Source of the DNA: JAGWBJ01 sp034423015
GTDB taxonomy: Bacteria; Chloroflexota; Dehalococcoidia; Lucifugimonadales; JAGWBF01
Reading direction: 5' to 3'
Assembly: GCA_034423015.1 (NCBI GenBank)
Contig: DAOUJG010000013.1
Coordinates: 1 to 64,000 of the forward strand
DNA length: 64,000 bases
This document shows, in pieces, positions 32,536 through 40,675 of the stretch. The position numbers and the translations under genes were made by a program. Under the pieces are notes generated by a model. It was not told the origin of the DNA. It ran no database searches and saw nothing but the letters and a program-made list of their open reading frames with translations. Every line of letters starts with the position of its first letter. Position 1 is the stretch's first letter.

Positions 32536-32814
32536 ATGGCCGAGGGCCGAAAGCTGGCGATCGAGATACTCTACTGCCACGATTGACGCCACGCGCTGAG
32601 AGCTGCCTGGATGGCAGGTGAAGCCCTTACCCGCGTGGGAGACCACATCGACAACTTCAAGCTGGTGCCCGGACCCCACGGCAAGTTCGACGTGCGGATA
32701 GACGGCGAGCTGGTGGCCGAGCATCGTCACGAGCCCGACGCCCACATCTTCCCCGACCTGCAGGACCTGCTGCGGGCCATCAACGAGCGGGTGGGGACAA
32801 CGGCCAAGGCCTAG
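32536..32814 (+). CDS. SelW/Rdx-like selenoprotein with in-frame TGA (selenocysteine 17)
   Basis: Read through the TGA at 32584-32586, this is a 92-aa Rdx-family protein. Before the TGA, AIEILYCHD gives the family's first strand and Cys14. After it, ALRAAWMAGEALTRVG matches the family helix, then FKLVPGPHGKFDVRIDGEL and HIFPDLQDLLRAIN match the remaining strands. The TGA makes the redox motif C-x-x-U, where homologues have C-x-x-C or C-x-x-U. ATG 32536 has GAGGGGGTG before it; an in-frame ATG at 32521 does not. A stem-loop follows the TGA. Such proteins are thioredoxin-fold redox factors. Alternative: a pseudogene with one nonsense mutation, unlikely given the exact position and a second similar case. 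Confidence 0.85.
32594..32624 (+). promoter_or_regulatory. Candidate bacterial SECIS in the SelW-like gene
   Basis: CTGCC (32603-32607) pairs with GGCAG (32613-32617) around loop TGGAT (32608-32612). Below an internal loop, GCT (32595-32597) can pair with AGC (32622-32624). The loop starts 22 nt after the TGA and has G at its second position, as expected for SelB recognition. Confidence 0.6.
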
Positions 32815-32828
32815 ACCGGCGCCGGTCT
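32813..32828. terminator. Palindrome between convergent genes, possible terminator
   Basis: AGACCGGCGCCGGTCT is a perfect 16-nt palindrome that begins within the SelW-like stop codon and precedes the convergent helicase gene. As RNA it forms a 6-bp stem with a GCGC loop. There is no clear U-run. Confidence 0.4.
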
Positions 32829-32853
32829 CCCCTTCCAGAAACGCCGCCGCGGC

Positions 32854-35130
32854 CTACCACCCGCACAGGGAACGCAGCATGAGCACGGCGACGCCCTTGT
32901 CCAGCGGGCTGTTGTTGTTCCCGCACTTGGGAGACTGGATGCAGCTTGGGCATCCGTCATCGCACGGGCACTGCGCCACCGCCCGGAGTGTCGCTTCCCA
33001 CAGCTCGCGTATCGCCTCGTATCCCCGCTCGGAGATGCCGATCCCGCCGGGATGCCCGTCGTAGATGAAGACCTGGGGCTTTTCCGTGTCCGGGTGCAGG
33101 GGGGTGGAGACGCCGCCTATGTCATTGCGATCGCACAGGGCGAACAGGGGCAGGACTCCGATGGCCGCGTGCTCTACGGCGTGCAGCCCGCCGGCCAGGT
33201 CCATGCGCTGCTCGCGCACGGTGTCCAGCACGTCCAGGGGAACGTCGAACCATAGGGCCACGGTGTTGAACCGGCGTTCGGGCAGGTCCAGGAACTCCTC
33301 TCCCAGCAGCTCCTCGGTCATGGGCCTGCGCAGCCGGTACCCCAATACCCGGTTGGTCACCTCCACCTCCCCCACGGACACGTTGACGCCTCCGGCCTTC
33401 CTCGATGCCCGCACCTCACGGATCTCGATGTCGGTCATGTCGCGCACCTGGGTATGGTAGGAGCCGTCGTTGGGCTCCACGTAGGCTATCCGGGACTCCA
33501 GGTCCAGGTCCGCGACCAGGTAGCTGTCTCCCTGGTGCAGGTAGACGGCGCCGGGGTGGAGCTGGTGAAACACCGAGGCCTCCTCCACCCTCTCCAGGAC
33601 AGCCCCCGACCGCTCGTCCACGACCAGGTATCCCCGGGACGAGGTGGAGCGGATGTTCACCGACTCCGCCGGGTACCCGACGGCGGTGGAGGCGTACCAC
33701 CTGTCCCCCTCGTTTTTGAGGAGCCCTTCCTCCTCCAGGCGGGCCAGGGCCTCCGGCAGCCCCGGCCCGAACAGCTCTTCGTCCCCCGGGCCAAGGGCCG
33801 ACTCGTAGGCGGCGCAGAGGACGTGGGGCTGGAGGATGTAGGGGTTCCCGGGTGATATCAGCGCATGCTCCACGGGCTTGCTGAAGAAGGTGTGGGGGTA
33901 GTTCATCAGGTACTGGTCCAGGGGGTTGCCCTGGCCCACCAGCACCGACAGGGACTCCTCGTTCCGCCTGCCGCTGCGCCCCGCCTGCTGCCAGGTGCTG
34001 GCGATGCTCCCGGGGTATCCGGCGATGACGGTGGCGTCCAGGGTGCCCACGTCAATGCCCAGCTCCAGGGCGTTGGTGGTCGACACCCCCATCAGCTCCC
34101 CGTCGAACAGGGCCCGCTCGATCCTCCGGCGGTCCTCGGGCAGGTAGCTGGCGCGGTACGGGCTGATCTTCTCCGCCATGGCCGGCCGGGTCTCGTTGAG
34201 CTGCTCCCTGGCGTACAGGTAGACCAGCTCGGCCACCTTTCTGGTCCGGACGAAGGTGATGGTCCTGATGTTGCTGCCCACCAGCTCGGAGAAGAGGGTC
34301 GAGGCTTCGATGTTGGTGCTGCGCCTGGAGGTCCGGTTGGAGTCCGTCAGAGGGGGGTTCCAGAAGACGAACCGCTTGCCTCCGTACGGCGCCCCGTCTA
34401 CCTCTATGGGCGTGAAGGGGAGGCCCGTGAGCTGACGCGCCATCTCTCCTGCGTTGGCGATGGTCGCCGAGCAGAGGATGAACTGGGGCGAGTTGCCGTA
34501 GAGGCGGCACAGGCGCCTGAGGCGTCTTATCACGTTGGCCACGTGGGATCCGAACACTCCCCTGTAGACGTGGGACTCGTCCAGGACGACGTAGCGGAGG
34601 CCTCTCAGGAAGCGCGTCCAGGTGCGGTGGTTGGGGAGGATTCCCAGGTGGAGCATGTCCGGGTTGGTGAGCAGTACCTGGGTCGACCGCTTGATCCCGG
34701 GCCGATCGTGTCCCGGAGTGTCGCCGTCGAAGATGTCGGCCCGGAAGGCCAGCCCGTCGCCCACCTCCCGGAGGCCCTTGAGCTGGTCCTGGGCCAGGGC
34801 CTTGGTCGGGTAGACGTACATGGCCCGGCTCCCCCGGTCGGCCAGCAGCGCGTTCAGGACAGGCACGTTGTAGCACAGGCTCTTGCCGCTGGCGGCCGGA
34901 GTGGAGACGGCGACGTGCTCCCCCTCCGCGAGGGCGTCGATGGCTTCTGCTTGGTGGATGTACAGGGGCCACAGCCCGCCCCTCTCCAGGCAGTGGCGCA
35001 GGTCCGGGTGGATGGAGGAGTGGAGGCGGCCGTGGATGGCCTGGCGCGGGGGAATCTGGCGGACGTATACGATCTGGTCTTTGTAGAAGGGCCTAGAGCG
35101 AAGGTGGTCGAGAAAGGCGGCGGCGTCCAT
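32854..35130 (-). CDS. DEAD/DEAH-box helicase with C-terminal DUF1998 zinc domain (MrfA/YprA-like)
   Basis: The 758-aa SF2 helicase has Walker A TPAASGKSLCYN near 79-90, the box II variant DESHVYRG near 190, SATIAN near 222, and helicase C motifs with TNALELGIDVGTLDATVIAGYPGS and QQAGRSGRR. The C-terminal DUF1998 region holds a cysteine cluster CPCDDGCPSCIQSPKC near 730-745. Family members such as B. subtilis MrfA are 3'-5' helicases that help remove mitomycin-type adducts. The next gene upstream (DUF503) ends 9 nt before its start, so they are co-transcribed. Confidence 0.87.
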   Translation of the reverse strand: MDAAAFLDHLRSRPFYKDQIVYVRQIPPRQAIHGRLHSSIHPDLRHCLERGGLWPLYIHQAEAIDALAEGEHVAVSTPAASGKSLCYNVPVLNALLADRGSRAMYVYPTKALAQDQLKGLREVGDGLAFRADIFDGDTPGHDRPGIKRSTQVLLTNPDMLHLGILPNHRTWTRFLRGLRYVVLDESHVYRGVFGSHVANVIRRLRRLCRLYGNSPQFILCSATIANAGEMARQLTGLPFTPIEVDGAPYGGKRFVFWNPPLTDSNRTSRRSTNIEASTLFSELVGSNIRTITFVRTRKVAELVYLYAREQLNETRPAMAEKISPYRASYLPEDRRRIERALFDGELMGVSTTNALELGIDVGTLDATVIAGYPGSIASTWQQAGRSGRRNEESLSVLVGQGNPLDQYLMNYPHTFFSKPVEHALISPGNPYILQPHVLCAAYESALGPGDEELFGPGLPEALARLEEEGLLKNEGDRWYASTAVGYPAESVNIRSTSSRGYLVVDERSGAVLERVEEASVFHQLHPGAVYLHQGDSYLVADLDLESRIAYVEPNDGSYHTQVRDMTDIEIREVRASRKAGGVNVSVGEVEVTNRVLGYRLRRPMTEELLGEEFLDLPERRFNTVALWFDVPLDVLDTVREQRMDLAGGLHAVEHAAIGVLPLFALCDRNDIGGVSTPLHPDTEKPQVFIYDGHPGGIGISERGYEAIRELWEATLRAVAQCPCDDGCPSCIQSPKCGNNNSPLDKGVAVLMLRSLCGW

Positions 35131-35139
35131 GGGCGACGG

Positions 35140-35433
35140 TCACACCCCGGGAACCAGCTCCACCTCGTAGTCCAGCAGCTCGGCGTCACGGGTGGTGTCT
35201 TCGATGTACCGGACCACCGTGGACAGCATCTGATTGGCGTGGCCGCGGTCGTTGCTGACGCAGGAGATCCCGATGGTCAGCCGCTGCCACAGCTCGTTGT
35301 CCTCCACCTCGGCTATGGCCACGTTGAAGCGGGAGCGGACGCGGTCGATGACGGACCGGGTGACGCGGCGCTTCTCCTTGAGGCTGCGGTTGCCGGGCAA
35401 CCGGAGGACGACTCGACACACGCCTATGTGCAC
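35140..35433 (-). CDS. DUF503 (YlxP-like) protein
   Basis: The 97-aa protein is of typical DUF503 length. Motifs are VHIGVCRVVLRLPGNRSLKEKRRV at the start, then RFNVAIAEVEDNELWQRLTIGISCVSND. The fold is a ferredoxin-like alpha-beta barrel and the function is unknown, although homologues often sit near ribosome-maturation genes. I prefer the GTG at 35433, which has GGAG 8 nt before it and matches the family N-terminus, over an ATG at 35466. It is translated just ahead of the helicase. Confidence 0.8.
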   Translation of the reverse strand: MHIGVCRVVLRLPGNRSLKEKRRVTRSVIDRVRSRFNVAIAEVEDNELWQRLTIGISCVSNDRGHANQMLSTVVRYIEDTTRDAELLDYEVELVPGV

Positions 35434-35501
35434 GTTGCACTCCTGGCGGGGCTGCGAAAAGCCCACCCTGAGGGGAGGAGGTCTACGGTACGGGGACGTG
35501 G

Positions 35502-35801
35502 CTAGAAGGACTGCTCTGCCCGGACGGTCCTGAAGCAGTCGTTGCAGTAGACGGGCCTCTCCTGGCGCGGCTGGAAGGGGACTTCCGTGTCAATCCCGCA
35601 GGAGGCGCATACCGCGGGGTACATGGTCCTGGGTCGGTCCGAGCCGTAGCCCGACCGGCGGCGGGCGGCGCGGCACTCGGGGCATCGCCCGGGCTCGTTC
35701 AACAGCCCCCGGCTCTGGTAGAACTCCTGCTCGCCCACACTGAAGATGAAGGAGTCACCGCACTCCCTGCACACCAGCGTCTTGTCCTCGGAGGGAACCA
35801 T
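35502..35801 (-). CDS. Zinc-ribbon protein (probable zinc-binding domain, PF13451-like)
   Basis: The 99-aa protein carries three Cys-x-x-Cys pairs of knuckle type: CRECGDSF at 11-18, CPECRAARR near 39, and CASCGIDTEVPF with CNDCF near 67 and 84. The second half matches the CxxC-x-CxxC small zinc-finger family (QPRQERPVYCNDCF). Such proteins may bind RNA or DNA, but no activity is known. It stands alone with its own promoter and a leader of about 135 nt. Confidence 0.78.
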   Translation of the reverse strand: MVPSEDKTLVCRECGDSFIFSVGEQEFYQSRGLLNEPGRCPECRAARRRSGYGSDRPRTMYPAVCASCGIDTEVPFQPRQERPVYCNDCFRTVRAEQSF

Positions 35802-35943
35802 GGAGCCTCCTTAGTGGGCCCGCACGCCTCGTCGGCCGCCGGTGGCTTGGCGCACCTGCCCCGGCGCACTTGGACGAACACCGGAGACCGTTCTGGGCTG
35901 GGGCTGGACTAGGGGTCGCAACAGCCGACCAAATGCAGCGGTA

Positions 35944-35972
35944 AGTATAGCAAAGGGCCCCGTGGCCCGCAA
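35944..35972 (-). promoter_or_regulatory. Promoter of the minus-strand zinc-ribbon gene
   Basis: On the minus strand TTGCGG (35972-35967) and TATACT (35949-35944) are 17 bp apart. Confidence 0.5.
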
Positions 35973-36039
35973 CCCGAAACGGGGGCCCGCAGGCATCGCG
36001 ACGCCCCTCGCCGCGGCCCGTGGGGACGGCGCCCCGGCA

Positions 36040-36068
36040 TTGACGGTGGTCGACGGCGCGGCTACAAT
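36040..36068 (+). promoter_or_regulatory. Promoter of the PHP gene
   Basis: TTGACG (36040-36045) and TACAAT (36063-36068) are 17 bp apart. Transcription should begin near 36075. Confidence 0.7.
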
Positions 36069-36072
36069 GGTT

Positions 36073-36104
36073 TCGCTTCGGGGGTCTCGCTTCGGGCCCG
36101 AAGC
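36073..36104 (+). promoter_or_regulatory. Direct repeat and 16-nt palindrome in the PHP leader
   Basis: TCGCTTCGGG occurs at 36073-36082 and 36087-36096. The second copy is part of the perfect palindrome GCTTCGGGCCCGAAGC (36089-36104). It ends 8 nt before the start codon, where no Shine-Dalgarno is seen, so it could be an operator or a hairpin that controls ribosome access. Confidence 0.5.
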
Positions 36105-36112
36105 CTTCTTCC

Positions 36113-36841
36113 ATGGCACAGCTCTTCGACATGCACGTCCACACCACCCGCGGCAGCAGCGACAGCAACCTCACTCCCGAAGAGATGGTCCTGGAGTCGG
36201 AGCGTCTCGGCTTCTTCGGACTCTGCATCACTGAGCACAGCGGACCCTGGGACCGGCACGAGTTCCAGGAGTTCGCCAAGGAGCACAGCCAGGTGCTCAT
36301 CAGGGCCATGGAAGTGGAGACGGACATGGGCCATATACTGGCCTTCGGGTTGGGCAGCTACGTTCCCGGTATAGCCGACGCCCGACGCCTCCGCAAGGCC
36401 GTCGACGAGGTGGGCGGGTTCATGATCAGCGCCCACCCCTTCCGGGGCCTGCACAGCCGCGTTTCCTCCTACAGCCAGCTCCTTTACAAGGGGTCGGCGT
36501 CCCCTCCGGCCACCGTCGAGGAGGCGTCGCGGCACCCGGTGTTCGGCCTCGTGGACGCCGTGGAGGTGGCCAACGGCGGCACCTCCGACTCGGAGAACCG
36601 CTTCGCCATGGGGGTAGCCCAGCACCTGGGCCTCAAGGTGACGGGCGGAAGCGACGCCCACTCCCGGCACGGCCTGGGGCGCTGCATCACCGCCTTCCAG
36701 GGCCAGATACGGACGGAGGAGGAGTTCATGAACTCACTCCGCTCCGGGGCCTTCTACCCCTCCAGGCTCACCGAGAACAACCGGGACCCCAGCGGCTCCT
36801 GGGTACCCGTTCCCGAGCCCTTCACCCTGGAGGGCGGCTGA
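36113..36841 (+). CDS. PHP-domain phosphoesterase
   Basis: The 242-aa protein has the PHP metal motifs: DMHVHTTRGSSDSNLTP near 6-22, ITEHSG near 40-45 and MEVETDMGHILAFGL near 64-78. SAHPFRG near 107 and the closing GGSDAHSRHGLG near 182-193 complete the trinuclear site. It is probably a metal-dependent phosphoesterase such as a 3',5'-nucleotide or polynucleotide phosphatase. The helicase-nuclease DinG gene follows 28 nt later, which hints at nucleic-acid work, but substrate cannot be assigned. Confidence 0.83.
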   Translation: MAQLFDMHVHTTRGSSDSNLTPEEMVLESERLGFFGLCITEHSGPWDRHEFQEFAKEHSQVLIRAMEVETDMGHILAFGLGSYVPGIADARRLRKAVDEVGGFMISAHPFRGLHSRVSSYSQLLYKGSASPPATVEEASRHPVFGLVDAVEVANGGTSDSENRFAMGVAQHLGLKVTGGSDAHSRHGLGRCITAFQGQIRTEEEFMNSLRSGAFYPSRLTENNRDPSGSWVPVPEPFTLEGG

Positions 36842-36869
36842 TACTTCCACGGCGAAGGCTGAGGGCCAG

Positions 36870-39731
36870 GTGTTGACGGGGAGAGAGGACCTGTGGGGTA
36901 GGATGGAGCCTGGGGACTCGGCTGCCAGGTACGTAGCGCTGGACCTGGAGACCACCGGCCTCAACGCGGAACGGGACGCCATCATAGAGGTGGGGGCCGT
37001 CAAGTTCCAGGAAGACCGGGTCCTGGACGTATATCAGACCCTCGTAAACCCCTACCGAAAGCTCCCCGAGTTCGTCCAGAGGCTCACCGGCATCGGCCAG
37101 CGCGAGGTCGACAGGGCCCCGGCCTTTGCCGCGGTGGCCGGGGAGGTCCAGGAGTTCGTCGGCGGCCTCCCGGTGGTGGGGCACAACGTCGCCTTCGACC
37201 TGGACTTCCTTTCGCGGAACGGGCTGCCCCTCCCCGGCGACGCCTACGATACCTGGGACCTGGCGTCGGTCCTGATGCCCTCCACCACCAGCTATGCCCT
37301 GGCGAAGCTGTCGCTGCAGCTCTCCGTCGACCAGGCGCGTGCCCACCGCGCCCTGGACGACGCCCAGGCGACCCGGCTGGTGTTCCTGGCCCTGCTGTCC
37401 ATGGCGCGGGAGCTGGACCCGGGAACCGTTGCGTCGATACGGGACCTGGCGAGCCGGGCCAGGTGGCCCGTCGCCCGCCTCTTCGCGTCGCCCGCCCCGC
37501 TGCAAATCCCGCCAGCCTCCGGCGTGGGGCCGGACGGTCTGGACATGGGAGCGCTGGAGTCCCGGCTGGCCCGCCCGGGCCCGGCCCTGAGACCAACACA
37601 GCCGATGGTCCCCGTGGACGTGGAGGAGATGGAGGCGCACCTGGGCCCCGGAGGGCTCCTCTCCAGGACCCTGCCGGGGTTCGAGCGGCGGCCCCAGCAG
37701 GCGGAGATGATGAAGGCAGTGGCGGGGGCCTTCAACTCCGGCAGCCACCTGATGGTCGAGGCGGGCACCGGTGTGGGCAAGTCCCTGGCATACCTGCTGC
37801 CGGCCCTCACCCACTCAGTGAGCAACGGGTCCAGGGTCGTCGTGTCCACCAACACCATCAACCTCCAGGAGCAGCTCCTGAACAAGGACATACCGGCCCT
37901 GCGTGAGGCCCTGGAAGACAACGGGGTCATCCCCCGGGGGCAGCTGCAGGTGGCGCCACTGAAGGGGCGGGCCAACTACCTGTGCCTGCGCCGGTGGGGC
38001 CTCCTGGCCCGTGGCGAGGAACCCACGGCGGAGGACGCCCGCCTCCTGGCCAAGACCCTGGTATGGCTCCAGGACACGTGCACCGGGGACAGGGGCGAGA
38101 TCAACCTGTCGGGGAGGGATGTCCCCGCGTGGGGCCGCGTTTCGGCCGCCGACAAGGGACGCTGCCCAGGGATGCGCGGCGAGGGTCCCTGCTTCCTCCG
38201 CTCCGCCCGGGACCGGGCCGAGGCCGCCCACGTCGTCGTCGTGAACCACGCCCTCCTTCTGTCGGACTTGGCGATGGGCGGAGGCGTGTTGCCCGCCTAC
38301 GACCACCTGATCGTGGACGAGGCCCATCACCTGGAGGAGGAGGCGACCCGGCAGCTCGGCTTTCAGATATCCCAGGGCAGGCTGGGGGACGAGTCCGACG
38401 CCGTGGGCAAGCTCGTGGCAGGCGTAGTGGCCGCGGCGCGGGGCTCGGGTCTGCCCGAGGGCCAGGCGCGGCGCGGACAGGAGGCGGCCGACCGGCTACA
38501 GGCCCACTGGACCCGTCAGGTGAGGGGCTCCTGGGACAGGCTGTGGGGCATGGCCGACCGTTTCCTGTCCCAACAACAGGAGGGCCAGGAGCAGCTGTCG
38601 GTGACGCGGAGCACCAGGGCCCAACCGGGGTGGTCGGAGCTGGAGGTGGCATGGGAGAACCTGGACGTGGTGCTGGACGAGGCCCTCCGCCACGTGGACC
38701 GGGTGGCGTCCTTCCTGGAGTCGCTTCCCACGGACGGGCCCGCCGACGTGGAGTCGATGGCCGTGGAGCTGGCCAACTGGCAGGACGGACTGGAGGAGCT
38801 GCGGGAGAAGCTTCGGACCTTCCTGGTGGCGCCCGCCGACTCCCAGCGCATCGACTGGATGGAGCGGGCAACCGACTTCAGGGGCGGCTCCGAGGGCCAG
38901 TACAACATCGTCCTTCACTCAGCGCCCCTGAACGTGGGACTGGACCTGAACGAACAGCTCTTCTCCAAGAAGCGCTCGGTGGTCCTCACCAGTGCGACCC
39001 TGGGCTCCCAGGGAACGCTGGACTACATGAGGGACCGGGTCGGGCTGCAGGAGACCGGGGAGCTGATGGTCGGATCACCCTTCGACTACAAGCGGGCGGC
39101 GGTGATACTGATACCCAAGGACATCCCAACGCCGACGAGCCCCGGATTTCAGCCGGCGGCGGACCGCCTGGTGGTCGGGCTCGTTCGGGAGCTGGAGGGC
39201 CATACCCTTGTGCTGTTCACCTCCCACGCGGCACTGAGAGCTACGGCCAGGGGAGTCCGGCCCCAGCTGGAGGCGGAGGGCATCAGGGTGCTGGCCCAGG
39301 GCGTTGACGGCTCGCCCAGGCAGATAGTGCAGGAGTTCAGCGAGTCCCCCTCGTCGGTCATACTGGGCACCAGCAGCCTGTGGGAGGGCGTGGACCTGGC
39401 CGGCGGGATCCTCAAGGCGGTGGTCATCGGACGCCTCCCTTTCCACGTGCCCACGGACCCCATCTTCGCGGCCCGGTCGGGCGAGTACGAGGACGGGTTC
39501 CACGAGTACGCGCTGCCCCAGGCCATCCTGCGCCTCCGCCAGGGTGTGGGGCGCCTCATCCGGGGCAGCCAGGACCGCGGGGCCATCGTAGTGATGGACA
39601 ACCGTATCATATCCCGCGCCTACGGGAGGGCCTTCCTGGAGTCCATGCCTCCGTGTACGGTGAAGCAGGGGCCGACGTCGGCGATCCCGGAGTACGCAGG
39701 CCGCTGGGTCCGACGAGAGGTAACGGTCTAG
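36870..39731 (+). CDS. dinG: DnaQ-type exonuclease fused to DinG-like XPD-family helicase
   Basis: The 953-aa protein joins a DEDDh exonuclease (about 15-190: ALDLETTGL, HNVAFDLDFL, AHRALDDAQATRLV) to an XPD-like helicase. Helicase motifs are Walker A EAGTGVGKS near 295-303, the DEAHHLEEE box near 473-481, TSATLGSQGTLDY, and the C-terminal QGVGRLIRG. Four cysteines between motifs I and II (YLC, DTC, GRC, GPC) are placed like the Fe-S cluster of E. coli DinG and XPD. The role is probably 5'-3' unwinding of damaged or structured DNA with 3'-end trimming. The start is GTG 36870; ATG 36903 is also possible. Confidence 0.87.
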   Translation: MLTGREDLWGRMEPGDSAARYVALDLETTGLNAERDAIIEVGAVKFQEDRVLDVYQTLVNPYRKLPEFVQRLTGIGQREVDRAPAFAAVAGEVQEFVGGLPVVGHNVAFDLDFLSRNGLPLPGDAYDTWDLASVLMPSTTSYALAKLSLQLSVDQARAHRALDDAQATRLVFLALLSMARELDPGTVASIRDLASRARWPVARLFASPAPLQIPPASGVGPDGLDMGALESRLARPGPALRPTQPMVPVDVEEMEAHLGPGGLLSRTLPGFERRPQQAEMMKAVAGAFNSGSHLMVEAGTGVGKSLAYLLPALTHSVSNGSRVVVSTNTINLQEQLLNKDIPALREALEDNGVIPRGQLQVAPLKGRANYLCLRRWGLLARGEEPTAEDARLLAKTLVWLQDTCTGDRGEINLSGRDVPAWGRVSAADKGRCPGMRGEGPCFLRSARDRAEAAHVVVVNHALLLSDLAMGGGVLPAYDHLIVDEAHHLEEEATRQLGFQISQGRLGDESDAVGKLVAGVVAAARGSGLPEGQARRGQEAADRLQAHWTRQVRGSWDRLWGMADRFLSQQQEGQEQLSVTRSTRAQPGWSELEVAWENLDVVLDEALRHVDRVASFLESLPTDGPADVESMAVELANWQDGLEELREKLRTFLVAPADSQRIDWMERATDFRGGSEGQYNIVLHSAPLNVGLDLNEQLFSKKRSVVLTSATLGSQGTLDYMRDRVGLQETGELMVGSPFDYKRAAVILIPKDIPTPTSPGFQPAADRLVVGLVRELEGHTLVLFTSHAALRATARGVRPQLEAEGIRVLAQGVDGSPRQIVQEFSESPSSVILGTSSLWEGVDLAGGILKAVVIGRLPFHVPTDPIFAARSGEYEDGFHEYALPQAILRLRQGVGRLIRGSQDRGAIVVMDNRIISRAYGRAFLESMPPCTVKQGPTSAIPEYAGRWVRREVTV

Positions 39732-39732
39732 C

Positions 39733-40647
39733 TTGGACGGAACGACCACCGTTTCGGGTACGGCCCGCCTCGTAGTCGGCCGATCCTTTGACCTGGAGGC
39801 CAGCGTCCACAGCGGCCAGTCCCACAGGTGGCGAAGGGACGGCCAAGGGGCCGAATGGCACTGGGGAATCGTGTACGACAACCTGGTCAAGATCAGGTCC
39901 ACGGGCCTGGGCCCGTCGGAGGGCGTCTGCCTGGAGTTCAGCCCGGCCGTCGCCGGAGGGCGTGACCTGGTCCCCCAGGTAGAGCGCTTCTTTCGCCTGG
40001 ACGACGACGTCGAGGGTATCCACGCCGCCATCTCCCGCGATCCCAGGGTGGCCGAGATGGTGGGCCTCTATCCCGGGCTGCGCCTTCTCCGGGTGGACCC
40101 CTGGGAGTGCATGGTCTCGTTCATCTGCTCTGCGAACTCCAACCTGGCCCGCATCCACGCCAACGTCGAGTCCATTGCGGAGGCCTACGGGCGGCGTCTG
40201 GAGGTGGACGGGCACGTCCGGTCCACGCTGCCTAGGCCCCCGGAGCTTGCCGAGGTCGGCGAGCGGCGCCTGCGGGACCTGGGCCTGGGCTTCAGGGCGC
40301 CGTACGTGGCTGCGGCTGCCGAGGCCGTGGCCGGGGGAGCCCTGGACCTGGAGGCCCTCAGGCGAATGGCCTACCCCGACGCCCACCAGCGCCTGATGGA
40401 GCTGCCGGGCATCGGGCCCAAGATAGCCGACTGCATACTGCTCCACTCGCTGGACCAGCTTGAGGCATTCCCCGTAGACGTGTGGGTGCGGAGGGCGCTG
40501 AGGGAGTGGTACTTCGATGGGCGGAAGAGCCCACCCGACGGGGAGATGGCGGCCTGGGCTAGGGACCACTTCGGCCGGTGGGCCGGCTACGCGGAGCTGT
40601 ACCTGTTCCATGGGCGGAGGCTCATGGGCAGGCCCAAGCCCGGCTAG
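39733..40647 (+). CDS. 8-oxoguanine DNA glycosylase/AP lyase (OGG1-like)
   Basis: The 304-aa protein has an OGG N-terminal domain (ASVHSGQSHRWRRDG near 24-38) and an HhH-GPD core. PWECMVSFICSANSNLARIH is the OGG1 signature helix. LMELPGIGPKIADCILL supplies the catalytic Lys230, and FPVDVWVRRAL supplies Asp249. It excises 8-oxo-G and cuts the abasic site. Eukaryote-like OGG1 is less common in bacteria than MutM. It starts at a TTG 1 nt after the DinG stop, so the two are coupled in a repair operon. Confidence 0.86.
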   Translation: MDGTTTVSGTARLVVGRSFDLEASVHSGQSHRWRRDGQGAEWHWGIVYDNLVKIRSTGLGPSEGVCLEFSPAVAGGRDLVPQVERFFRLDDDVEGIHAAISRDPRVAEMVGLYPGLRLLRVDPWECMVSFICSANSNLARIHANVESIAEAYGRRLEVDGHVRSTLPRPPELAEVGERRLRDLGLGFRAPYVAAAAEAVAGGALDLEALRRMAYPDAHQRLMELPGIGPKIADCILLHSLDQLEAFPVDVWVRRALREWYFDGRKSPPDGEMAAWARDHFGRWAGYAELYLFHGRRLMGRPKPG

Positions 40648-40675
40648 GCGTCCAGGGGGCTTCCTGCGGCGGGCC

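Larger units (their letters stand above)
35802..36112. other. Divergent intergenic region (311 bp), no gene
   Basis: It separates the minus-strand zinc-ribbon gene from the plus-strand PHP gene. It contains a promoter for each direction and a palindromic leader for the PHP gene, listed separately. I see no open frame with a binding site and no RNA gene. Confidence 0.7.

Noticed and set aside
32584..32586. TGA in the SelW-like gene as an ordinary nonsense mutation or sequencing error
   Set aside because: It falls exactly on the redox-motif position, both flanks are intact family sequence, and the same situation occurs in a second gene. A random mutation would not choose the redox residue twice.
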